A stretch of 64,000 bases of DNA from Mycolicibacterium chubuense NBB4 (GCF_000266905.1 NC_018027.1:3968001-4032000); one strand, 5' to 3'. Shown: positions 30,178 through 38,915, numbered from the stretch's first letter. The notes: generated from the letters alone by a model not told the origin. Numbers and translations: made by a program.

Positions 30178-32763
30178 CTAGGGCGATCCTGCCGAACCGC
30201 CAGATGTCGTGCCGTCCGAAGTGGTGCCGTCGGACGTGGTCCCACCCGAAGAGGTGTCTCCCGCCGTTGTGCCCGTCGACGTCGAACCGCTGGTGGCGGT
30301 CGAATCCGTCGAGCTGGACGGGTCCGAAGTGGTCACGGTCGATGTCGAACCAGCCGATGTCGTCGGGTCGGTCGACGTGGACGGCGCTTCGGTGGTGGCG
30401 GTCGATTCCGCGCTGGCAGTCGCCGTGCTCGGCTGCGGAGCCGAACTGGTCAGCGTCGGGACCGTCGCCGTCGGCGTCGCGGAGGCAGACGGCGATGCGC
30501 TTGCCGAGGTAGTGGGCGCGGAGGTGGTCGACGCCGCCGTCGATGTCATGAAGGTGCCCGGTTGATCCTCCTCGACGATGGCCTTGATCTGGTCCGTGTA
30601 CCCCTGCAGCTGTCCCTGGATGTCGGCGAGCTTCACCTGCCCAGCCTCGATCTTCTGCTGGTACGCGGCGACGTCGGTCCACACCGCGTCGAGTTTCGCC
30701 ATGGCGGCGGGCGACAGCGGCTCATCCAGTGTCACGAAAAGTTGTTGCGCCAGCGCATAAGTCAAGCAGTTGATGCACTTATAGCTCAGGGCGCCGGCCA
30801 AGTTCTGCGGGGCGGCTACGTTGTCGTTGGTCTCGTCGTTGTCGATCACGAAGACGACCTGATAGGCGACGGCGACGGCGCCGCACCGCACGCACGACGC
30901 GTATGCCTCCGCGTCGTTGATGTTGTACGCGTAGTCTTCGTCGGTCTGCCACACCAACGCGAACGCCGCTTCGTAGTCGATGGTGCGGTTGGTGGTGTTG
31001 ACAGCCAGCGCCTGGTTGTCGCCCGGGCCGGGTACGAGCGGCTTGTCGAACGGGAAAACCCATCCCTGATCGACCGGCGTGGGCGCGGAAGCGAGCGCGC
31101 CACCCCCACCACCGCCGCCACCGCCACCGCCGCCCCGAGCGCCGGACATCGTCCGCGGAACGAGGATGACCGCCAACCGGGGCTGCGTGGATCTGGGGAG
31201 TGAAGCTTGGTTGTCCCACACCACCCGCATCACGCCCCGCTGCCCGTTGACGAGCTTCCTGGTGGTGGCGACCGGCCGGGTGGCGGCGGTCCTCTCCGTC
31301 GGATGGGCCAGATGCTTGACGCCCAGTGCGTACGCGATGTCGCCGACCGTGCCGCGCTCCCACGGCTGGATCGGCTGGTATTTTCCCTCGCCCGGCCACC
31401 ACGCGTAGGCGATACCGCATGTGACGACAGCGCCCAGAAGCAGCGCCAGGGCGCGCATGAGCGGTTTGCCCGCCGTTCCTTTCCAGAGGCTCACGCCGCT
31501 CTGCCGAGCGATCCGGACGAACATGTACACGACGCCGGCCACCGGGATGACGATCGCGATCATCGCCAGTACACGCGCGGTGACCTGAATGAAGTCGCCG
31601 TCCGCCCACGCGGCGGACAACACATCCTGCTGCTTGCCCAAGGCTGACCATGCAGAGCCGAGCAGACGCGGCATTCCGATGATCGCCCCGGCGACCGCCG
31701 ACAGGAGCATCGGGACGACGACCATCACCCAGACGGTGACGAGAATCCGGGCCCACGGCTTGAGGAGGCGCGCATGCGGATCACCCCACCGCCACGGCAG
31801 CAGTCCGAGCAGTGTCGGCTTGATGCGTGAGTACAGATCCGGAACACCGGTCAGGTCGGCCAGGACGTGGTAGCCGTCGAACCTCACCATCGGCGCGAGT
31901 TGACGCAGCATCTGCAGGATCTGCGTGGCGACGACGAGGAGCAAGGCGTCGTATCTCAGCCACCACCACACGGCCATGATCGCCACGGCGACAATCGCGT
32001 TGAAGTAGAGCCCGCCGAGGTCCGTGCGCACTCTCCCGCGCCGGCCGAGACGGTAGGTGTCGGTGACGTCGGTATAGAAGGCCGGCCAGACGAGATAGAC
32101 GCCGAAACCCATCACGCCGGGAGTGGCTCCGCCATATCGGGCCGCCGCGGCATGGCCGAATTCGTGGAAACCTGCGGACAGGATGGTGATCACGAAAACG
32201 AGGATCAGTAGTCCGGGACGCTCGAACGCGTCGTAGGCCGCGTGCGCCAGCCCCTTGCGGAAGAACACCCACCAGCACACGACCGCGAACGCTGCGAGCA
32301 GAGGCACGACCATCCAGGGCCGGAACAGGAACCGGAACGGATCAGTGAGCCGTCGAGTCCGCTCCGGCTCCGTCACGGCGTATCGAAACCGCAAGGCGAG
32401 CAGCGGGTTTCGCTTCTTCGTCTGCGGCTGACTGCCGTCGGCCAGGACCAGTAGGCCGTGGGGTCGCAGCTGCTTGTCGACCAGGTGGCGAATGTTGTCC
32501 TCGGTGACCGGCCGCCCGGTGGTCTCGGCGACGGCGGCGGCCACCGCGTTCGCGTTGCGGGCACCGTCGATCTCGTGGAGCGTCGCGTACAACAACGGCG
32601 TGAGTTGGATGGTCTGCCCGTCGGCGCGGCGGACCAGAGCAGGCGGGATCTTGTAGCCGGATCCCGCCATCTCCCCGATCAGCTCGACCCCGTCCGCGCG
32701 CTGCAGAACCTCCTGCGCCGGTGCTGCATTTTCGCTCGTCACAGTCACCTGAGTGCTCCCCAT
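30178..32763 (-). CDS. PqqD-like/M50 membrane zinc metalloprotease with secreted C-terminal domain
   Basis: 861 residues (856 if it starts at the GTG at 32748, which has GGGGAG 7 bases before it; the ATG at 32763 has no ribosome binding site). Residues 30-110 look like a PqqD/RRE-type winged helix (IQLTPLLYATLHEIDG...ITEDNIRHLVDKQL pattern). About seven hydrophobic segments follow. HEFGH at 200-204 in the second helix and RFDGYHVLADL (Asp296) are the two metal-ligand motifs of M50 site-2 proteases. After the last helix comes an extracytoplasmic part with a run of 12 glycines, two CxxC pairs (C624/C627 and C663/C666), and a Ser/Thr-rich tail of about 100 residues. It lies just after the repeat protein gene and is probably cotranscribed. 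The family includes YydH-like peptide metalloproteases. Confidence 0.8.
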   Translation of the reverse strand: MGSTQVTVTSENAAPAQEVLQRADGVELIGEMAGSGYKIPPALVRRADGQTIQLTPLLYATLHEIDGARNANAVAAAVAETTGRPVTEDNIRHLVDKQLRPHGLLVLADGSQPQTKKRNPLLALRFRYAVTEPERTRRLTDPFRFLFRPWMVVPLLAAFAVVCWWVFFRKGLAHAAYDAFERPGLLILVFVITILSAGFHEFGHAAAARYGGATPGVMGFGVYLVWPAFYTDVTDTYRLGRRGRVRTDLGGLYFNAIVAVAIMAVWWWLRYDALLLVVATQILQMLRQLAPMVRFDGYHVLADLTGVPDLYSRIKPTLLGLLPWRWGDPHARLLKPWARILVTVWVMVVVPMLLSAVAGAIIGMPRLLGSAWSALGKQQDVLSAAWADGDFIQVTARVLAMIAIVIPVAGVVYMFVRIARQSGVSLWKGTAGKPLMRALALLLGAVVTCGIAYAWWPGEGKYQPIQPWERGTVGDIAYALGVKHLAHPTERTAATRPVATTRKLVNGQRGVMRVVWDNQASLPRSTQPRLAVILVPRTMSGARGGGGGGGGGGGGALASAPTPVDQGWVFPFDKPLVPGPGDNQALAVNTTNRTIDYEAAFALVWQTDEDYAYNINDAEAYASCVRCGAVAVAYQVVFVIDNDETNDNVAAPQNLAGALSYKCINCLTYALAQQLFVTLDEPLSPAAMAKLDAVWTDVAAYQQKIEAGQVKLADIQGQLQGYTDQIKAIVEEDQPGTFMTSTAASTTSAPTTSASASPSASATPTATVPTLTSSAPQPSTATASAESTATTEAPSTSTDPTTSAGSTSTVTTSDPSSSTDSTATSGSTSTGTTAGDTSSGGTTSDGTTSDGTTSGGSAGSP

Positions 32764-32795
32764 CGTCGAACAGCCGCGACCTGCGGTGCCGGGTG

Positions 32796-33650
32796 TCAGC
32801 CCGCGGAACTACTGCCGCCGGTACTGCTCGTCCCACCGGCGCTGCTCGCGCCACCGGTGTCACCGGTGCTCGTGCTCCCGCTGGTCGCACCGCTGGTGGT
32901 GCCGTCGGCAGCGCCGCTGGTCGAGCCTTGCGCGATGCTCGACGTCTGGTCGGAGTCGGCGGTCGCGTGCACGTCGTGCATGGTCTGCGTGATCGTCGCA
33001 TCCTGGATCGAGACGGCGTCGGCGGTCGAGTCCCACGATCCGATGTTGGCGGCGACGCCGGCATTGATCGGTGCGGCCACGTTCGCGTTGGCCGCCACTG
33101 CGCCCGCGATGGGTGCCGCGAGGTCGGCGTTGAGGTCGACGTTGACGTCGACGTTGAGCAGTGAACCGTCCGTGAACGAGCCCGTCGACGTGTCCACCGT
33201 GGCTCCGGTGTCCGTACCGGTCCCGGGATCCGTGCCGGTGCCGGCGCCGGTATCGGTGCCGGATCCGGTGTCCGTACCGGTCCCTGTATCGGTGCCCGTT
33301 CCGGTGCCGGTGGATGTGTCGCCCGACTGGTCGATGCCGCTGTCCTGGACCGACGTCGCGTCGGCCGTCACGTTGTCCATTCCTTGCGTGATGAGGACGC
33401 CGCCGTCGGCCGAATGCGTCACCGTGGCGTCGGCGCCCGAACCGTACGTCAATACGTTGGCGCCGGCACCGGCCTGGATGGGCGCCGCGACGTTGAGGTT
33501 GGCCGCCGCCGACAGGTCGATCGGCGACGCGGCGTCTATGCCGACGTTGATGTCGGCGTTCACGTCGATGATCGACACGACTTCTTTCGCCGGCAGCGCG
33601 ATACCGATCTCCGCCTCCAGCTCCTCAGGGGTCAGTCCGTGGTTAGCCAT
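32796..33650 (-). CDS. duplicated, Gly/Thr/Asp-linker protein with leader-like N-terminus (possible M50 partner/substrate)
   Basis: 284 residues from the ATG at 33650; GGAG lies 9 bases before it, while an ATG 9 bases earlier is too close to that site. The first 30 residues (GLTPEELEAEIGIALPAKEVVSIID) are acidic and helical, without a signal peptide, like the leaders of ribosomal peptides. Two related halves follow: NLNVAAPIQAGAGANVL...ADATSVQDSGIDQ and NANVAAPINAGVAANIG...VHATADSDQTSSIAQ, joined by a (GTGTDTG)n linker. The end is Ser/Gly/Thr-rich. I do not recognise a family. It precedes the M50 gene by 32-47 bases. Confidence 0.7.
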   Translation of the reverse strand: MANHGLTPEELEAEIGIALPAKEVVSIIDVNADINVGIDAASPIDLSAAANLNVAAPIQAGAGANVLTYGSGADATVTHSADGGVLITQGMDNVTADATSVQDSGIDQSGDTSTGTGTGTDTGTGTDTGSGTDTGAGTGTDPGTGTDTGATVDTSTGSFTDGSLLNVDVNVDLNADLAAPIAGAVAANANVAAPINAGVAANIGSWDSTADAVSIQDATITQTMHDVHATADSDQTSSIAQGSTSGAADGTTSGATSGSTSTGDTGGASSAGGTSSTGGSSSAG

Positions 33651-34266
33651 GGTTCCCATCTCCTGCGCTCCTAGCCTGTCCTCGTCCGGCAATGCGAGGT
33701 CACCGTGCGACGGTGTTGCCACGCTGTGACCTAAATCAAACCCGAAACTGAGAATTTCTCAGTCTTCGGCGAAGGTGTGACGTTTGCTGAATCGGTCGCA
33801 AGCTGTTCGCCCTGCCCCGCATCGGTGAGCGTCCGGGGGCGACGTGCAACACGGACGAGAGGCTCCCGAGCTTAGCCATGTTCCGACGGGAATTTGCGTG
33901 CGCAACAGTCGGCGCTCTCACAGCGTGTTGCCTGTCGCGGCGCGGCCGCTCGCTCAGACAACCGAGCCGACACGGGGTCAGGTCAATTGGCGAACCGCGG
34001 CAATCGATCGGTACGTCCGCATCCGTCGGTATTGAGCGAATACGCTGCCGTGGAGCGGCGGGCATCTACGCAAGAGTTAATTAGCTATGCGCACCGTATT
34101 GACGCGTCTGGAGCTTTCCGCGTGGCAGAGGTTTGTGATCGCGCTGAGCGGTAAACCCCACCGCGGGGCAGACCGGGCCATAGGGGGTCGGGCCCCGGAC
34201 TGCGGGCTCTGCACTACGTGGCGCAGATTTACGTCCCCAACCCGCAGCAACAAGGGAGTTAACGAA
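33651..34266. other. 616-base non-coding region between divergent secreted/precursor genes
   Basis: No frame here looks coding. It must carry the promoter of the precursor/M50 pair (minus strand) and that of the secreted protein at 34267 (plus strand). GC content is lower around 33720-33780. The last 120 bases before 34267 contain GC-rich inverted repeats (CCCC-ACCGC-GGGG at 34157-34169 and GCGGG/CCCGC arms at 34201-34205 and about 34239-34243), suggesting a folded 5' leader on the plus strand. Confidence 0.4.
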
Positions 34267-34938
34267 ATGTCACGACTGAAAAGGATGCTGGTGCTTGCGC
34301 TGAGCATCGCGATGGTGGGGCTCTTCGGGCTCGTCACCGGCGGCACCACCGCAAGCGCCCAGCCACCGGGCGTCGGCAAGAAGAATGTGGTCCAGGTGCA
34401 GGGCACCGGCCCCAACGGAGCGAAGTTCAACGGCCAGTTCGTGGCCACCGCTGCCAAAGAGGTGACCAAGGCAGAAGGCGCTGCGACGTCGGACCAAAAC
34501 GGCGCGACGTCGTCCAACACCGGCGTGGCTCTCACCGGCCAACTGATCGGCAAGCTCGTCACCCCCGGCGGCGGACAGCCCGCGGGCGCTCCGGGAGCTG
34601 CGCAAGACGTCAACATGCAGAACTTCGCGATGCCCGTCAACGCGATCAACTTCCCGCCGTCGGCCAAGCCCTCGTCCTCGACGCCCGGTGACAGCCACAT
34701 CCAGTTCGCGAGTCAGCAGGCGAGCTGCTCGGTCCTCGACCTGACGCTGGGGCCGCTGGACCTCAACCTGCTGGGCCTGCGGGTGCAGCTGAACCAGGTG
34801 CACCTGGTCATCACCGCCATTCCGGCCGATGGTCTGCTCGGACAGCTGCTCTGCTCGCTGGCCGGCCCCAACGGCGTTCTCAGCGGCGCGGTGCAGAACA
34901 TCGTCAATCTGCTCAACCAGATTCTGGGACAGCTCTGA
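34267..34938 (+). CDS. secreted protein of unknown function
   Basis: 223 residues from the ATG at 34267, with AAGGGAG 10 bases before it. A clear Sec signal peptide (MSRLKRMLVLALSIAMVGLF then GLVTGGTTASA, cleavage near 32) is followed by a Gln/Asn/Gly-rich middle and a C-terminal domain of about 75 residues: CSVLDLTLGPLDLNLLGLRV, VHLVITAIPADGLLGQLLCSLAG, VNLLNQILGQL. The two Cys probably form a disulfide. This LGPLDLNLLGL-type C-terminal domain recurs in secreted actinobacterial proteins of unknown role. Confidence 0.85.
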   Translation: MSRLKRMLVLALSIAMVGLFGLVTGGTTASAQPPGVGKKNVVQVQGTGPNGAKFNGQFVATAAKEVTKAEGAATSDQNGATSSNTGVALTGQLIGKLVTPGGGQPAGAPGAAQDVNMQNFAMPVNAINFPPSAKPSSSTPGDSHIQFASQQASCSVLDLTLGPLDLNLLGLRVQLNQVHLVITAIPADGLLGQLLCSLAGPNGVLSGAVQNIVNLLNQILGQL

Positions 34939-34970
34939 GGAATACAGGGTTCCGCTAGCGCTTCCTGACG

Positions 34971-35006
34971 CCACCGCCCGTATCCCACCCGGGGTGCGGG
35001 CGGTGG
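34971..35006. terminator. bidirectional terminator hairpin
   Basis: Perfect 10-bp arms CCACCGCCCG (34971-34980) and CGGGCGGTGG (34997-35006), with a further CACC/GGTG pairing inside the loop. It lies 33 bases after one stop codon and 21 bases before the stop of the convergent gene, so it can serve both strands. Confidence 0.8.
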
Positions 35007-35027
35007 TGCCGTTTCGCGGTACTGATC

Positions 35028-36107
35028 TCAGCCGCGGACCGCATGCCGCCGTGCCGCGCGTACGGAATCACCGTGTGCGCGAGGTCTTTTGGACGCGGTA
35101 GAACTGTCCTGACCGACGCTGTGCGCCGTCGTCGAATCAGCGTCGCTGCGATCATCCCTCTTCGCTGAGCGTCGAAACGGCCTGTCTGACAACGGCTTCG
35201 GTGCTGACGATGCCGCAGGACCCGATGCGGCCGACACCGGCCGCTGCGTCGCCATCCCGGCACGGGAAGATCTCCGCTGCTCGATGGCCGTCTTGACGTC
35301 GTGCGCTGCCGTGACGGCCGACGCCGCGATGACGGTGCCCGCGGCCGCAAGATGCCCGGCAGCGGTGCGGACACCGGCCGCCAGAGCCCGCGCGGGCCGG
35401 CCGGTCGCGGCGAGTTCCTGTGCCACCGCGTTCGGAGTGTCGAAGACGGCCGACAGAATCTCGTTGAAGGCAGGAAAGATGACCGCTCCCACCACATTGA
35501 TGACGCCGACGACCGCGACCTGCAGGACCCCCTGCGGCATGACGGTCGGCGCGGGGTTCGGCACAATCGGCAGGTGCAGTGCGGTGAAGGTCTGTTCGCG
35601 TGCGGTGGCAATGGCCTCGGCGACCGCGGGAAGACCGTCGGGCGCCGCCGCCAGGATGTCGAGCCCGCCGACGACAGCCACTTCGAACGCGTTGAGCGCT
35701 CGCGGCGCGACGCGCGTGCCGTCGGCGAGAATCGTCGCTTGCGCAACATCATTCGTCGGTCCCGTCACCGATGCTGCGGTGATCCCGATCGTCTTCCACA
35801 CGTTTCCCGACTTCAGTGAAGTGAGAAAGGTGACCGGTGTCCGCAACGTCGTGCCCGCAGCCGTCACCGCGGTGTCGACCAGCAGCGGGCAGATGATCGA
35901 ACAGTAGGTGAGTTGGTTGCCCAGGAAGCTGATGACCAGTCCCCCTGGCGGGACCGCCGCCGCCGCCAACTGAACCGTCCGGGTCACGGTCGGCGGTGAT
36001 TGCGGCTGACTCATCGCAGTCAACGGTGCCGCCACGATCATGGCGGTGCCGAGCGCAGCGATCCTGCGGCTCGCCTCGGATGCTTGCGACCGGGTCCGTG
36101 CATTCAT
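35028..36107 (-). CDS. secreted/surface protein of unknown function
   Basis: 359 residues from the ATG at 36107 (MNARTRSQ), which places a signal peptide (IAALGTAMIVAAPLTAMSQ) at the start; the frame is open far upstream but overlaps the lytic enzyme region without coding character. The body is Ala/Val-rich with two Cys in YCSIICPLLVDTAVTAAGTT and hydrophobic stretches (GVLQVAVVGVINVVGAVIFPAF). The last 80 residues are basic and Ser/Arg-rich. This pattern occurs in mycobacterial PE-like and surface proteins of unknown role; I do not assign a function. Confidence 0.7.
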   Translation of the reverse strand: MNARTRSQASEASRRIAALGTAMIVAAPLTAMSQPQSPPTVTRTVQLAAAAVPPGGLVISFLGNQLTYCSIICPLLVDTAVTAAGTTLRTPVTFLTSLKSGNVWKTIGITAASVTGPTNDVAQATILADGTRVAPRALNAFEVAVVGGLDILAAAPDGLPAVAEAIATAREQTFTALHLPIVPNPAPTVMPQGVLQVAVVGVINVVGAVIFPAFNEILSAVFDTPNAVAQELAATGRPARALAAGVRTAAGHLAAAGTVIAASAVTAAHDVKTAIEQRRSSRAGMATQRPVSAASGPAASSAPKPLSDRPFRRSAKRDDRSDADSTTAHSVGQDSSTASKRPRAHGDSVRAARRHAVRG

Positions 36108-36175
36108 GTCGCCCCCTGTGTCGACGGTGATGTCGAGGGCACGAGACAGGGGCCCGTCGGGTTCAGCCGGGCCCT

Positions 36176-37114
36176 CTACTGCGGATGATCGGCCAGATAG
36201 TGCTCGACCGGGATCGGTGCCGTGGCGGCATAACCGACGGGCAGCACGACGTCCCCCGACGCGGTGTTGTAGTAGACGTCCCACCGGTAATACCCGGCGA
36301 GACCAGCAGGATCGGCGCCGATCACGGCCGCGTACTGGTTCACGGCGCGCACGTACTGGCGCGAATTGTTGTACCGGAAGATGGCCTGATCGCGGTTGCG
36401 CGAAAAGCCCTGCGCTGCCAGGAATCTCCCGGCCGCCAGGATGCTGTCGCGAGGCGACCGGATGTCCCCTCTGCTGTAGGCCGCGAAGGTCGACGGCAGA
36501 AACTGCATCGGCCCCTGCGCGCCCGCGTTGCTGACACCGGAGATGCGGCCGAACCCGGTCTCGACCAGATTGATGGCCGCCAGGACATTCCAGCCGACAC
36601 CGGTGTCGGCCTCCGCCTGGCGGTAGTAGCTCAGCAACTCGGCGGGCGGCGCCGGGGCGGTGATGCGCCATGCGGGCAGCGTGGGCGTGCCGCGGCCGCT
36701 GCTCATCGCCTCCAGCTGCCGGCGCGCGTCGATATTGCGGTCATAGACGTCGAGCAGCGGCCCCGGGACCCGAGGACGCGTGATCGCGTCCCACTCCGGG
36801 TGCCTGCCGAGGACTCGATACGCCGCTTGCTGCCTGCGAGCCGCGGCGACCAGCACCGCCTCCGGGGCCCCACGGTCACGCAGCGTCCGCTCGTCCTGAA
36901 CCAGATCGCCGGTGAGCCGAACCGGATCCGACGCCAGTCGCGGCTGTGCCCACTGCGGCGCCGGCGGCGGTGTGCCGTGCGGTGGCGGGACGGCCCGACG
37001 GCTGACCACTCCCTGGGTCGCCTCAGTGGCCGACGGGGCGGTCGACGCACAGCCGGCCGCGAGGACGACAGCGGCGACCGTCAGCCCGGCAACGCGAAGA
37101 TGGTTGCTGTTCAA
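36176..37114 (-). CDS. lipoprotein lytic murein transglycosylase (SLT/MltB-like)
   Basis: 312 residues if translation starts at the TTG at 37114, which has GGAG 9 bases before it; that start yields a short signal and the lipobox LAAGC (about residue 21), so the protein is lipid-anchored. The C-terminal half is a lysozyme-like domain: WNVLAAINLVETGFGRISGVSNAGAQGPMQFLPSTFAAYSRGDI, with the catalytic Glu in NLVETGFG and the GAQGPMQF substrate motif. It cleaves peptidoglycan glycan strands. Divergent from a DUF1460 amidase-like gene, so the two wall enzymes may share regulation. Confidence 0.85.
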   Translation of the reverse strand: MNSNHLRVAGLTVAAVVLAAGCASTAPSATEATQGVVSRRAVPPPHGTPPPAPQWAQPRLASDPVRLTGDLVQDERTLRDRGAPEAVLVAAARRQQAAYRVLGRHPEWDAITRPRVPGPLLDVYDRNIDARRQLEAMSSGRGTPTLPAWRITAPAPPAELLSYYRQAEADTGVGWNVLAAINLVETGFGRISGVSNAGAQGPMQFLPSTFAAYSRGDIRSPRDSILAAGRFLAAQGFSRNRDQAIFRYNNSRQYVRAVNQYAAVIGADPAGLAGYYRWDVYYNTASGDVVLPVGYAATAPIPVEHYLADHPQ

Positions 37115-37240
37115 TGGATCTAACTCCCCAGCTGCCCTCGTGGTACGACAGTTCCGGCGTCCAGTGTGCCGCCATTTGCCCCGTGAGCCCACCACGTACA
37201 GTGGCCCGAGAGTGTCGCGGCGCAGCGAGGAGCCAACCCT

Positions 37241-38104
37241 ATGTCCGCAGGAATGCCACGAAGTGGCAGGTCGGCCCGCGAGACGGCGGGATTGGCGGCC
37301 CGGCTCGTCGTCGCCGGCGTGATCATCGCCACTAGCTGTGCCCTGTCGGGCGCGCTGGCTCCCGGCGCACTCGCGTCGCCGCAGACGCAGATCTCCGCGG
37401 CGAGCGAGCAGACGCTGGAGACGATGCTGACCGCCGACCAGGGCGCGGCCCGGACGGACCCTGCGGTCCGGGCCGACGAGATCTCACGCCGGTTCCTGGG
37501 AACCCCCTACGGCGCAGACACTCTCGTCGGCTCGGCCACCGAGCCCGAGCAGCTGGTCGTGAATCTGCAGCGGGTGGACTGCTTCACCTACGCCGACTAC
37601 GTCGAAGCGCTGAAGAGAGCTGATACTCGCGAGCAGTTCCTCGCGAGCCTCATCGACGTCCGGTACAAGGACGGCGTGGTCGCGTTCCAGAACAGGAGGC
37701 ACTTCTTCACCGACTGGGCCGCCTCGGCTCCCGCGGTGGCCACCGACGTCACCAGCAGCGTCAGTGCCCACGCGATCCCGGTGACCAAGAACCTCAACCG
37801 CAAGGATTCCGGCGGCGCGTACCTCGCCGGACTGCCCGTGGTGGCGCGGACCGTCTCCTACATTCCCAGCGGCCAGGTGGACTCGGACGTCGTCGGTCGA
37901 CTGCGCACCGGGGACTATCTCGGCGCGTACGCCGAGGACGGCGGCCTGGACGTCACGCACGTCGGCATCTTCATCGCGACCCCGGACGGGCCCGTGTTCC
38001 GCAACGCGTCTTCGCGGAGTGCCGACGACAAGGTCGTCGACACTCCGCTGTCCGGCTATCTGCGCACCGTGCCCGGGCTGGTGGTGCTGCGCCCGGTGGT
38101 GTGA
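37241..38104 (+). CDS. DUF1460 family protein (predicted amidase-like cell wall hydrolase)
   Basis: 287 residues with an N-terminal membrane/signal segment (LVVAGVIIATSCALSGALAPGALA). The DUF1460 fold is related to NlpC/P60: the likely catalytic Cys is in RVDCFTYADYVEAL (about 115) and the His in VTHVGIFIATPDGPVFRNASS (about 246). RFLGTPYGADTLVG matches the family N-terminal motif. Secreted N-acetylmuramoyl-L-alanine amidase-like activity is known for one member. The 126-base divergent region with the lytic transglycosylase probably holds both promoters. Confidence 0.85.
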   Translation: MSAGMPRSGRSARETAGLAARLVVAGVIIATSCALSGALAPGALASPQTQISAASEQTLETMLTADQGAARTDPAVRADEISRRFLGTPYGADTLVGSATEPEQLVVNLQRVDCFTYADYVEALKRADTREQFLASLIDVRYKDGVVAFQNRRHFFTDWAASAPAVATDVTSSVSAHAIPVTKNLNRKDSGGAYLAGLPVVARTVSYIPSGQVDSDVVGRLRTGDYLGAYAEDGGLDVTHVGIFIATPDGPVFRNASSRSADDKVVDTPLSGYLRTVPGLVVLRPVV

Positions 38105-38641
38105 CTAGGCGCCCAGTTCGCGGTTGATCGCCGACACCTGGTCCTGGCCGTACTGAGTGGCGAGATCGACCGGCACCGGGTCGTTCGCCGGCCCGTCGAA
38201 CTGCACTTCCACCGCCGCATTGCCTTGGGTGAACAGCAGGACACCGACCGACTGCGAGCCGTCCGGTGACTTGCCCGTCATCATCGTGCCACCGGTACCG
38301 ACGGCCACCGGCTGACTTGCCGGGCCGATGACGATCGGCGCCAGGTCAGCGCGCATCGCGTCGAGCGCACCGGCCGCATCCTGCGGGCTGGACAGGATCC
38401 GGATCGTCGTGGTGATGCCGCGGGTGCCGTCGCGGTGGTCGAACTCTTGCTGGACGCCCTGCTGACCGTCGGGGTCGAGCACCGCCGGCTTGGCGGTGTA
38501 GGCCGTCGAGTCGGTGATGACGTTCGGGTCGACCGGCAATGTGGCGTAGTCGGGTGCCGCCGCGGCGGCGCCCATGCCGAAGGTCGCGATAATCGTCGCC
38601 GCGGCCACGGTGCCGAGCGAGAGTGTGGAGATCTTCATCAT
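38105..38641 (-). CDS. secreted protein of unknown function
   Basis: 178 residues. Signal peptide at 1-29 (ISTLSLGTVAAATIIATFGMGAAAAAP), then a compact domain with DGTRGITTTIRILSSPQDAAGALDAMRADLAP and GVLLFTQGNAAVEVQFDGPANDPV. Its form resembles short mycobacterial exported proteins of unknown role. It is separated by 40 bases from the small Trp/Cys-rich gene on the same strand and is probably cotranscribed with it. Confidence 0.8.
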   Translation of the reverse strand: MMKISTLSLGTVAAATIIATFGMGAAAAAPDYATLPVDPNVITDSTAYTAKPAVLDPDGQQGVQQEFDHRDGTRGITTTIRILSSPQDAAGALDAMRADLAPIVIGPASQPVAVGTGGTMMTGKSPDGSQSVGVLLFTQGNAAVEVQFDGPANDPVPVDLATQYGQDQVSAINRELGA

Positions 38642-38681
38642 CTGTGCTGCTCCTGCTTCGCTGTGAACGGTGAATGTCGGA

Positions 38682-38915
38682 TCAGCAGGGGTAGCACGCG
38701 AAGCCGCGCCAGCCGTCGCGCCAAAACCAGCCGGGCCCGCAGCCCATCCAGCCCGTGGTGCCGGCGCAGTCGAGCATGTGCACGGAGGGGCGCGGAGGCG
38801 CGGGCGGGTTGACGGTGATATCCGTTCCGACAGCTGCTGCGCCCGCCGTGGGCGTGCCGATCAGCGAGCCGACGATCATGGCCGTCGCCCCCACTGTCAT
38901 CGCGATTCTGCGCAT
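38682..38915 (-). CDS. small secreted Cys/Trp-rich protein
   Basis: 77 residues from the ATG at 38915, preceded by GGAGGGGA. Signal peptide MRRIAMTVGATAMIVGSLIG then TPTAGAAA. The mature part of about 50 residues ends in LDCAGTTGWMGCGPGWFWRD and GWRGFACYPC: four cysteines, four tryptophans and many glycines, probably two disulfides. I do not recognise a family. First gene of a likely two-gene unit, divergent from the acyl-CoA dehydrogenases. Confidence 0.75.
   Translation of the reverse strand: MRRIAMTVGATAMIVGSLIGTPTAGAAAVGTDITVNPPAPPRPSVHMLDCAGTTGWMGCGPGWFWRDGWRGFACYPC

Noticed and set aside
30200..30560. Plus-strand Val/Gly/Asp-rich frame (30209-30565) as a separate protein
   Set aside because: It is the complement of the Ser/Thr-rich tail of the M50 protein and has no start signals of its own.
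31090..31135. Run of glycine codons as a sequencing error or frameshift
   Set aside because: The frame continues correctly on both sides into the CxxC domain, so the run is most likely a natural poly-Gly linker.
33180..33320. CCGGTACCGGTGTC-type repeats as a minisatellite or PE_PGRS gene
   Set aside because: They encode a GTGTDTG linker in the precursor-like protein; there is no PE domain at the N-terminus.
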